Source: Echinarachnius parma
Lineage: Eukaryota > Echinodermata > Echinoidea > Clypeasteroida > Echinarachniidae
Length of the DNA stretch: 64,000 nucleotides
Direction of reading: 5' to 3'
Assembly (NCBI GenBank): GCA_037951105.1
Contig: JBAMJV010005558.1
Coordinates: 35,702 to 99,701, forward strand
The notes under the pieces are model-generated. The model made no database searches. It was not told where the DNA came from and saw only the letters and a program-made list of their open reading frames with translations. Both the position numbers and the translations under genes were made by a program. Positions 48,001 through 59,100 of this stretch are shown here, piece after piece. Each line of letters opens with the position of its first letter. The stretch's first letter is position 1.

Positions 48001-51000
48001 CATATTCGAAATTCAAAATATTTGATTTGACTCAGCACTAGTACGATGTCAAAGCTGATGTACTCTATGCAAGAACTGTTTATTATTGTATTATACCTTG
48101 AACTGCTTCCAGACCGTGTCTCCCTCACCACCTCCTCCTCCTCCTCCTCCTCCTTGTCTTCGTCCATATCCAACTTCTGAGCCAGACTGGGGCTCCTGCG
48201 CGAGGCTGACGTCGCCTGCTCCTGGGGTTCCAGGGAGTCTCTATCCATGTGCGCAGCTATCACCTTGGCTTGAGCCATCGATACACGCTTGGACCTGCGC
48301 AGCTCGGATTTCCTCACACACTGGGAAGAAAAGAAATGTTACGTTCAAGTTATAATTCACATTAGCAAAAGACATTGTACATATAATTCAGTCGGCTTCA
48401 GTGCCACTAAATTTTCATCATTTTCATCTGATCCAATATGCATTAGAATTAGCCATTGATACACACTTGCACTGACGCAGCTCAGATCCTCTCACACACT
48501 GGAAAGGAAAAGAAATGCAAGACAGAAAATACGATCTACAAATTTCAGTGCCACAAAATTTGCAGTAACTTTCATGTGAAACGAGTTAGCCATTTGTCAA
48601 AAAAAAGACTTGATATGCTTGTAGATTGATGCAGTTCTGTTTTTTACACACTGCAAAAAGAAGACTACATTTTTAGTATAAACCAGTTAACTGTTGAAGA
48701 GGGAGTAAACTTTAAATTGCATTATTGGTCTGAATTGATATGTTTGAAATCACACAAATAAATGTGTTGACTTGATTACTCGGGTGAAGCCTCAGGTAGC
48801 TTGAGGCCCTGTAATTGGATCAAATTTTAGAACATCAGTAGCCCATTTCATAAAACACTTGCAATTGTTGTAAGTGTCCAACTATTGTAACTACCATGGC
48901 AACAGCTGTAATGCTCCATGCTGATTGGCTGTTGACCAAATAGTTACAATAATTGGACAATTACAACAATTGCAAATGTTTTATGAAATGGGCTACAGGG
49001 GTGTTGCACAAAGAGTTTCAATAGATTGTAAAGTTGCAATAAATTGCAAGTCAGGAAAATATGTACATTTGTACCAATCACATTTGCCAATTTAATCACA
49101 AGTTCTGATTTGGGATTGTCTGCATCTCTACAACCAATTGCAACACTTTGTGCAACACACCACGGTCGAGTATTTCACATGCACACAGTATCATACTGAC
49201 CTGGTTCCCAGGGTGGAGCCTGAGGTACGTTGATGTCCTGCGCTTGGACTGGGTGCAGGCGATGGAAGATCGTCTGGAGGAAGCTCTGCTGTGACTGCGA
49301 CTGCTGCGTCTCGTCCGCACGCTCTTCTCCTCCATCAAGCTGTCCTCATCCATGGCCGAGGAGGAGGAAGAAGAGATGTTGGCAGTTGTCTTGTGAACAT
49401 CCTCAGGAAGGTCTTCAATCTTTGCCTCCTCCTTCTCTTCTTCTTGAATACCTCCGTCCGTCTCGTCCTCTTCACTCTCCTCCAAGGAATCCTGTGAGAG
49501 CACTGAGTGGTCATCTGACGCTGCGCTTGACGGTGAAGGCACGTCTTGGTGAGGCACCTCCGTCGACTCTGCTGCTGCTTCTGCTGATGCAACTTCCTTT
49601 TCAACAACCTTCTCCTCCTCACTACTCGACGAGCCTTTGTGAGGTGTGATGGAAACTTGCTCTGCTTCCTTTGGTGGTGTTTTGACCGATTGGCGCGTCT
49701 CCCTTTTTGGGGTAGGGTCTTTTGGTCTGACTGCAGTATCAGACTTCTTTGCAGGGTTTGCAGCAGCTTGCTTTGATTCTACCTCCTTTTGCCGTGATGC
49801 ATTTCTTGATGGAGTCATGATCACAGAGCCTCTCGTGACCGTGTCTTTGAGGCCTTTGAAGAAAGCGGACACCTCCTTTGACTTCTCACCTCCAAGCGCT
49901 GTCTTTACTTTCATGTTGGGCGTACGAGGTGGTGGCATCTTAGCATCCTTCATTGGGGCTGCTTTTAAAGGTGTGGTAGCTTTGGAGGACAACTTGATGC
50001 TGAGGAGTGGACTGCTCCTGAACGGACTACGAGAGACAGTCGAGGTTGGGGTTTTAGGACTTGATGGCGAGGATGGTGCAACTTGTGCTTGTTTTGTCGG
50101 GCTCTGCTTGCCTGTAGTCTGGACACCAGTGATGCATCCCTCATGGAGCTGAATAAGTCGCTTGACGTGGTCCTTGTAGGGACTCTTCCCCGGTGTGGCC
50201 TGGGCTGGGGCAGAGGACTTGGTGGCGGCGAGACGACTAGCATTCCTCTTTGCTGCTCGGCCGGTGGTGGGTGCCTCTTTGCTCACTTTAGTGACACGTG
50301 AACGTGTCGAGGTTCTGGTAGCCGTCTGGGCAGTTGATGCTCTGGTGGAGGCTCTGCTTGCGGTCCGCACTGGTCTGGTGCTGGTTGCAGGAGCAGGAGC
50401 AGGAGCAGGAACGGTTGCAGGAGCAGGAGCAGGAACAGAAACAGGAGCAGGAACGGTTGCAGGAGCAGGAGCAGGAACAGAAACAGGAGCAGGAGGAGGG
50501 GGAGGGTCTTTCTCTGAAGATTTCTTTGAAGATTTACTTCCAGTGCTGGATTTAGATTTACTTGTTTTACCTCCCTTCTTCTTCTTTGCATCGGGCTCGT
50601 CGTCTTCGGCCAAGGTTTCTTCTGACTTCAGAGATTCCTCCTCCTCCACTTTCACTGAAGATTTCTCTAGGGACTTTGCTTTGGATTTGCTTGGTGCTCT
50701 CCCCCTAGGCTTCTTTGCAGTAGGCTCTTTATCTTCCTGAAGGCTACTGTCTTCAGTCTGAGCGACTTCCTGAGATGGGGATTTCTCCTCCGTAGCCTGT
50801 TTGTCTACTCGACTTGCCTTTTCTGAAGACGGTGATTCTGCGCTTTCGTCCTCTATACTGCTCTTCTTTGAACCCCGTTGTCGTTTCCCGGCAACCCTCG
50901 TCTTCGGAGCCTGTCTGGCCGTCGATTGCGCAGTGGAGGTCCGCGTTGATGCCCTTGTTCCCCTTGTACTCCTCTTCGGTCTCCCCGAGGGCGCCGTTTC

Positions 51001-52640
51001 AACTTCTGCTTCCTCTTGTGGGACAATGACCTCCTCTTTGACCTTTGCAGGAGGACCAGGTGGTGTTGATGACACGTTCTGTTTGTCACTTGTTGAGGGC
51101 GCTGCAGTCGCCTCCGGAGTCCTGGGTTCTTCCTTCACTCTCTTGGCTGGCGGAGGCGTGGCCATGGGAGGACTGTGAGGTGCAGCCGAACCAAGAGCCT
51201 CTTGGTAGAACTCGGAGATTGGCGGTTGCGCCGACTGCTGCTTAGCTGCTACTTGCCTGGTAGATGCACGGCTCCTGCAATAGAAGACAAGAAATTTGAA
51301 TTAATTCTTTAGGAAGGATATTCACTGAGAAATGAGTAATGACTACAGTACAGTGGAACATTGTTCTAAAGAACCATGGTATAAAGAAACCCTCTTTTAA
51401 ATTTGCTGTTACCAACACTTTGGCCCGTATTCACAAAGGAGGTTTGTGCAGTCCATGGTCTAAACCCAAGTTTACATAGATGGAAATGGAATGCCAATTG
51501 TAAACTGATGGAGAGAGAATGTATACCATCAACATTGTTAACAAGTAAGGAATTTACATTCTCTCTCCATCAGTTTACAATGGCATTCCACAGATGTAAA
51601 CCGGGGTTTAGACCATGGACTGTACAAACCTCCTTTGTGAATACAGGCCTTTGTATTTGTTTGTTTTGTTTTTTTCTACCCATTTGAAATAAGATACCTC
51701 CTAAAACACTAACAGGGTAATCTTCATGACCCCAAGTAAAGTCCTTTGTCATAAAAGGGTTCCACTGCAACATACTATTCAATGTTAAAGTCATACATGT
51801 AAAGTGTCCAAATCCACGAAAATTACTTGGAGCTTCATCGTTTCTCTTCTACCGTGTTGTTTAGCTTATGGTAAGAGAAGAATAAAATCGGGTTTGATTT
51901 TTTCAAATGTCCCTTTAGTATGAAGATAATTATCATTGAAAATCATTATTTCTAAAGCGTTAATCAACGCAATTGAAAAAAGGTACAATTGTCTCAGCAT
52001 AGAACGTCCGCATGCAGCACCCGTGAGAACATTGCGGAGATTGAACTTTGAGCCGAGCGAGTTCAAATTCCATGAATTATGTACTACGTGTGTAAAAATA
52101 CACGAATGCGAATATCTCAAACGGATCATTCATTACTACGACAAAAGTATGGCAGACCATCAGTATTCGGTGATAAAATATGAACTCAATATTCGTTTTT
52201 TTCACTAGGTAAACAGTGTTCGTTTTCTTTCAAACTTTCACAAATCTTTCAATTGTATTTTACAATGATATTGATGTAGGATTGAAGTCTCAAATGTCAT
52301 TTTGTGCAATATCTGACACTTTACATGCATCACTTTAACACTTAAAGGGACATAGTAACATTGTCTAAATCCTCAAAATCCAATTGAAATTCTAGCAGTT
52401 CCCTCAGTCATACCTCGTGTATTCTTATTTACATAAAAAGCATGGGACAGGTTTCGGTTTTTCAAATTTCCCTTTGTTAAAAAGATATTTACAGAAGTGT
52501 TCAGATGTCAAATTATCCAAGGGCAAGTCTAGTGCTGTAACCGATCATCGGATCGGCATGCCGATCACGATCCGATCATACATGATCGGACCTTTTTTGC
52601 CGATTTCCGATCATGCAGAAAAAATCGGAAGATCGGATCG

Positions 52641-52682
<42 letters not shown>

Positions 52683-53077
52683 TTTTTTTTTCTTTGGAAA
52701 ATGATCAAAAAAAACATATTTTGGGAATATAAATTAATACCAAAGCAACATCCATATGAATAAGCCCAAGGTAATCTTGTATGGGTATGCTTTCATTTAA
52801 AACTGATTACCTCTCCTTTTACAAAATTATTCGCGCCGATTTTGAGCTTAGTCCCATGTGTTTCTGAAAGGTTACGCCAAATTAATTACATGGGACTAAG
52901 GCCTAAGCTCAGAATTGGCGTGAGTAATTTTGTAAAAGAAGAGGTAATCAGTTTGAAATGAAAGCATACCCGTACAAGATTACCTTGGGCTTATTAATAT
53001 GGATATATGTTGCTTTGGTATTCATTTATATTCCCAAAATGTGTTTTTTGGGGATCATTTTCCAAAGAAAAAAAAAC

Positions 53078-53135
<58 letters not shown>

Positions 53136-56100
53136 CCGATCATCCGATCCCGATCATCGATCCGATTTCGAAGATCGATAAAATTTTGCCGATCCGATCA
53201 AACGATCCGATCATCAAGGTCAGTTACAGCACTAGGCAAGTCCAAGGTATTTGTTCCCAAGGGGGTAAATTTTCATATTCACCCAATTGAGTGAAACTTG
53301 ATGTCATTTTAAAGCTAAGATATTGAATTTTAATAATTTGAAAACAAAAATTAAAAACTTGTCTCCAATAAGTAGTAATAATCAAATATATTTGCATAAT
53401 ATGTAAATAGTCGTAACACGCGGGACATCTGAATTAAAGACAAATTAAATCATATTTAAAATGCTTTTAATGATTCTCTACTTATTATTGGCTTGACCTG
53501 ATGTCATTACCAGAAGGAAGTTGGATTATAATTTTCAGCTTGTTATCTCATTCAATATGCATATTAGATGCGTTCCAAAATTAGCATGTCCCACGTGTAA
53601 CATTTTTACATCTTATTGTTTCGATTACTCGTTAATCAAAAGGTTTATTTTTCTGACACTCTACAAAGTTCTAATTTACCTTGGGGGACATCCATAACAT
53701 AGCAACAAAAAGTTATCACATTTACCTAATTAGCATAAATCAATAATTAGATTTTGTAACGTGCGGGACATTTTGTAACGCGCGGGACAATCTATACAGT
53801 AAAGCAATGGGTTTTTGAAAATCTTGTTTTGGCCTATTGGCTTATTTACGATCATTCCGTAACATGCAAGGAAATTTGCCTGCCACTTTTCTATGAAGTC
53901 TTGCGCAACTTTTGAGACCAGATTTGTGACAAACATTTGTACCCTTACAAAGGCACATGACTTTTTCGAAGTGGAAGTCAATCTGGAAATTGCATAATTT
54001 TGTGATTTATGTACAATTCCTATGGAAAAAGTGTTTTTTCATAGGATTAATAAAAACTCAATAATTTCTCATTTTAATCACTGCAAATAATTAATTTTAG
54101 GATAAAAATTGTTTGACAGTGGTAAATAATTGATTTCTTTTTTAAAAAGATGTAAAAATGGAAGTTGAAAAACAAAGAAATACATAAGAATTTTCCAAAA
54201 CAAAGAAATACACAAAGAAAATATTTGCTTTTGCAACTTTGGTTTTTAAATGTTGTTAGGAAATGTCATAAAGAACATTTATGCATAAGATGAGCATTTT
54301 CCAAGCACAAATTCTTGATATATCTATAATAAGGGCAAATTGGGGGGTGGGCCTATGTAAAACGCATGGTAGAAAAATGTCCTGCGTGTTACATGTCCCG
54401 CGTGTTACAATACAATCTTTTTTCAAATTGATCCTGTGTGAAACTCTAAAGTTTTGAGATGATGAAATTTCATATTCTGGTAGAGCACAAGATGCACATT
54501 AAGACCATACCAAGCATGTTTTGATATATATATAAATTCAGAGGAATTCACATTCAAAGTCAAAGTTTAAAAATACCAACTTTCTCTGGTCCCGCGCGTT
54601 ACGCTAGCAAAAAGTCATTAATTATTAATCAATTAATGCATGGGGAATTTCATTTTTTTTTTTTGCCGTTTGATAGAATTTGCTCTAAAGCATCTAAAAT
54701 GTAAAACAAATTGGTGTTTCAATATTTCTTATAAGAGTAAGCTCTCTTTATCGCTCTGATGTCCCGCGCGTTACAGTTACAAAATAGCTTGGACTTGCCC
54801 CCAATGAATCGTCAGAACTGTGTACAAAGTGAGTGCAATGAGTTAGTGAATGAATGTCACTTTGCATTTTTGCTCTTTACGCCATACAAAGTCCATTTAA
54901 CTTGAAATGTTCACACAACACCCTGTGGATATCAGATAACAGCAATATACATTGTATCAACCACTCATCACTTTTTGCACATGTCAACAAAGTTACTAGA
55001 TCCCTTTAACAATTTCCTTTTTTTATACAAAATTAAATAACATTAGTGTTCTATTTTGATGTTAAATTTACTGATCTCCTGTTTAAGTATTTTCCCACAG
55101 CAATTACCTCTCAATTGGCATTACTTAACCCTATATAGCCCGGGGGGGGGCTAAAATGGCCCCCCCCTCGACATTTTTCGCGATAATTTGTTAACGCGAA
55201 AAAAACTTGCGCTGAAATTTCATGACTTTTTTCTATTGGGTCTTGCGCATCTTTTGAAATAAAATTTTTGAAAATCGGACCTACCGTTATGAAGTCACAT
55301 GACCTTTTGTCTATGCATGTCAGCCCGAAAATTGCTAAATTTTGTGATTTGTGTACAAAACATATGGAAATATCAGTTTTCATAAAAAGGGATATATCAT
55401 TGGTTATTTGGTCTTGTTTACATTTTAGGTGTTTGTTTTGGGGTTCATAGTAGTTGATTTATTGTTAGAAATAAAATAAACAACAAAAACAATAAAATAC
55501 ATAAGCTAAAAAAACAAAGAAATACATAAGAAATTATAAAAACAATAGAAAACATAAGGAAGAACCTGGCTCTTCCAAATGTTTTGGTTGTATTATTATT
55601 CCAAATGGTCTAAAGAACATATGTAGTGAAAACCAATGTTCAATTATGAAGAATATAATGATTTATGGGTAAAAATATGAATTTCTGACCTTATTTGCAT
55701 AAATTACCATAATTATGCAAAAATAATGCATTTTTCAAAAAATTTTAAATTACCAAAGTATTCTATACACTTCACTAAATATGCGTGCAAGTTTTCGCGG
55801 CGAACGGCCGATTCGCGGCCGAGATCTTAGGGGGGGGCCAAATTAGCCCCCCCCCGGGCTATGCATTTTCAAAATAGCCCGGGCTATATAGGGGCAATTC
55901 CACGGTTAGTAACGTTACATTTAGAGCATATTTTCATAACATATTCTACTATAACACCACCATCTATTAATTTCAAGTCACAATCATGTTACAACATGTT
56001 CACCCACCCTAGGTCTATAATACAAAAAAAATGAACACAATTGAACTAATATTCGCGTCGCCATGGCAACTTTTATTGTCGGTTAGTAACGTTACAAAAA

Positions 56101-59100
56101 AAGGACATGGGAAAAAATCAATGTTTTCAAATAAGAAGTCTTCTAAAACCTTAGATAATTCCAACAAAGTGCCATATTCATTTTACTTCTAGTTAGTTGG
56201 CACATGTTTCAGCCAATAATTAAAGCATCTTGACTCGTATTTTTTTCATTAGGCTCCAAAATCATGGTTAGTAACGTTACGGTTAGTAACGTTACACTTT
56301 GTCCGTGCAAAGGTAAAAGTTACCAAACATCATTTTTTACCCTCCCTTCGCCTCAAAATCACAAGTAATACTTAGGAATTACAAGTAAATCAACATAACT
56401 ATCCATATTACTCTTAACTTTTAAATTCTTTAACTAGAAACTCTTAACTCACAACTTGAAACATGAAAACTGTTTGAAAACATATATCTTATCCGATACA
56501 TTCCATAGTTCACCAAAGTTCATCAAGTGGTAGGTTAATAATGCATACTTTGTAATACCAGTTAACTGTTTATTTGCAAGCATTTAGATTCAATATTTGT
56601 AGTATTTTAGCAGGCAAATATTGAGTAGAGATCCATCAATCCAAATGTTCATTTGTTGACTTGTTCAATAATCCAATTAATGTTACATTTGGATTCTTAC
56701 AAAAACTTTAAATAGTACTTTGTTCATAGTATCAAATTCAAATACATGTAGCTTTGTGTAAATAAAATAATTATGTGTTTTAATACAAAACATGATCATT
56801 GGAGAGATAGAATTATAAAAAAGAGATGTTTGTTTGTAGCTAGTTTCTTCTTAATTTGGAGCTGTTTTTGCACACATTTTGGTAGGGAATGTTCTTGCAT
56901 CTTTTTCTTCTCCCAGCTCCTCTTCATGGTAACTGCTTTCTTATCTTTGTACTCCTCATACTTGCCAGTCCTCTTCAAGTTCACTATTGAATTTGCTTCA
57001 TGACCTACATATAGAAAAATAAATAAAAACAAAATATAATTTATTCATGAACTAAAAGATAGGCAAGTAGTAATTAATTAAGATGAACATTTTCTGCATC
57101 ATATTGCAGAGTAGAATACTTATTTGTGAGTGTTGGAAAGTTCCCATATGACACAAACAAATGAGATAAAACAATTGTTACAAATATACAGTAGTATACC
57201 TGTACAAATATTTCAGTCACAAAATTGGTTTTAAGATTCTTGTTGTATCCCTTAGAAGTTTTCACTAAATTAAAATACTACTTTTTGCAAGTGCTTCATC
57301 ACTAAAGATGTTTTTTTTTACATACAAGTTTCCATGGCAACCGACATGGCTAATCATAATGTACCCCTAAAAACACACAAACATAAACATCTCTGGACAG
57401 TGTAATTACATTAAATATACACTTGTAAGTTTATGTAATCCATTACAATATATTTGTTTTATATCAATATATTAGTTTTCACTGTAAATACAATGTATAT
57501 CATTATCATTAATCAGTGTAAACTGTACACAGTGTATTCAGTACAACAAAATACCTTGATATATATAAGGGTATAAATGATAATTAAGATTATAATTACT
57601 ACAATAATTCAACTTACCAAAGACAGGTCGCTGCTCGTCAAAGTAGAGTCAACAATATTTTCCAATGACTACTTTCCAGGAGAAAGATTTATGAGGAGTT
57701 TACACTAAAATACTGCTCACGCTGAACATCAGATACTGCACATGTTCTTGCATAGACCATAGATATGAGATGCTGCACACATGGGATGCTGCACATGGTT
57801 GAATAACTCACATTACTTTTAAAAAATTGGTCATCCATTGTTCTAAAGTGGCCTCTTTTGTCTTACTTTACATATCCTTTCACTCACTTTTGATTAGGGC
57901 CAGCTTATAAGTGTCTCTTTCACTGTGGTTATGGTTAGTAACGTTACACTCTGTATCATAGACTGGTTAGTAACGTTACATGGTTAGTAACGTTACAGAT
58001 TTTGACTGCTTATAATTAATACATCATATAATATTTGTAAAATTTGTTCCTTAAATTTGATAGAGCATTGCTTGGAAGAGAAACATTTGAAGTAGGAATA
58101 TTATAAGGCATTGCATTCTCTCTATAGAAAAATAAATCCATGTTTTGGTTAGTAACGTTACATGGCATACCAATGGTTTTTAATTTCACTCACTGTTGGC
58201 ATAAGCAACTCAGATTCTTAATTTTGCATGATAAATCTATTAGAGCATTGTACTCACTAAATAAATATGATAAGTTTGTAAGGTCTTGTGTATTTTCATG
58301 CTCATAATGGCTTAATCAACTTTTTCTTAACTTACTTTAGAAATAACACAGGAAAATATCACCAATGTAAATTCGCTATTTTAACCCACTTTTACCACAG
58401 TCAAAGCAAAATAAATAACCTTTCCAGTAATTTTGATGTGTCTTTAATCATATACAACCAAAAAATTTAAGAAAAAGACACTTTGAAATTTTGGGGTCAT
58501 GTCCACCTAATCATGGAATTGCCCATAGGGTTAAGTTAGCTTGGTTAAAACTATCTGTAAAGCAGGGTTGGTTCGGAAATACAGAAGGTGGGAAATACTT
58601 TCTGGGAATTAAGATGCCCATGTCAAGTATGGGTGAGGTGGTTAATATGATCATTTTTACTCTGTCTTTATTATCCTTCATGTCTCATAGGAAGGTCTCA
58701 CAAAAAAGGTAAGTGTGGAGCCCTGTATAACACTATACCTCTTAGCTGGTATCTCCTCGGCAGCCGTGGTGGGAGACACAGAGCTGCTCCGTGTTGCTTT
58801 GCGAGCCCTCCGCTTGGCTCTGCTCTTCACGCCAGGTGTCTTGGGCAGAAGCTTTGATTCCTCCCTGTATAAATAGTATATCATGAATATATATTAGATT
58901 AACATTCCAATACTCACTAGCACTTGCCCTGTTGCCCAGGCCGAGTACAAATTGATGTTGGGCAAGTAAAATTTCATGAATGGCCCAGTTTGGTTGCCCA
59001 ATTTTCAACCCATTTACATAATTATTATGGCAAATTCCAGAGAATCATTATTCCAGACTTGTTGTGGGTTTGGGGCTGGGCAGTCACAAATAATAAATCA

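Larger units (their letters stand above)
52342..55009. mobile_element. T2/Kolobok MITE split by element iii
   Basis: The left part 52,342-52,520 and right part 54,801-55,009 together match 37,105-37,493. For example, 'gtgttcagatgtcaaattat' is on one side and 'gtgtacaaagtgagtgcaat' on the other. Edges TTAA. This gives the outermost layer of a three-level nest. Confidence 0.85.
55892..58524. mobile_element. Iteron-bearing transposon, GGGC family (element iv)
   Basis: Inverted ends GGGCAATTCCA and TGGAATTGCCC, with ATAG duplication at 55,888-55,891 and 58,525-58,528. Eight exact copies of GGTTAGTAACGTTAC, all in one orientation: 55,904, 56,081, 56,266, 56,281 on the left and 57,933, 57,965, 57,982, 58,147 on the right. 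The last ten bases are a perfect palindrome. The middle holds a short basic frame (see 56,796-57,016). The 4+4 layout matches element iii. Confidence 0.9.
55125..58534. mobile_element. piggyBac-like MITE, TTAACCC family (P3), split by element iv
   Basis: The left end TTAACCCTATATAGCCCGG is at 55,125. The right end 'cccgggctatatag' is interrupted by 2.6 kb and resumes as 'ataggg' and TTAA at 58,525-58,534. Removing the insert restores a perfect inverted end. Subterminal words CTAAAATGG (left) and CCAAATTAG (right) lie between G and C runs. Confidence 0.9.

Noticed and set aside
49230-51178. Plus-strand frames of up to 181 residues across INCENP exon 3
   Set aside because: Antisense to a codon-biased exon that fits INCENP in phase; no homology and compositional mirror only.
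53730-53981. 83-residue minus frame similar to one at 16,997-17,320
   Set aside because: Similarity comes from shared MITE interior; the frames diverge and no domain is visible, so not called a gene.
55892-58524. Replication-origin type iterons (plasmid or virus integration)
   Set aside because: The repeats lie inside an element with inverted ends and a 4-bp target duplication in an animal intron; no replication protein gene seen.
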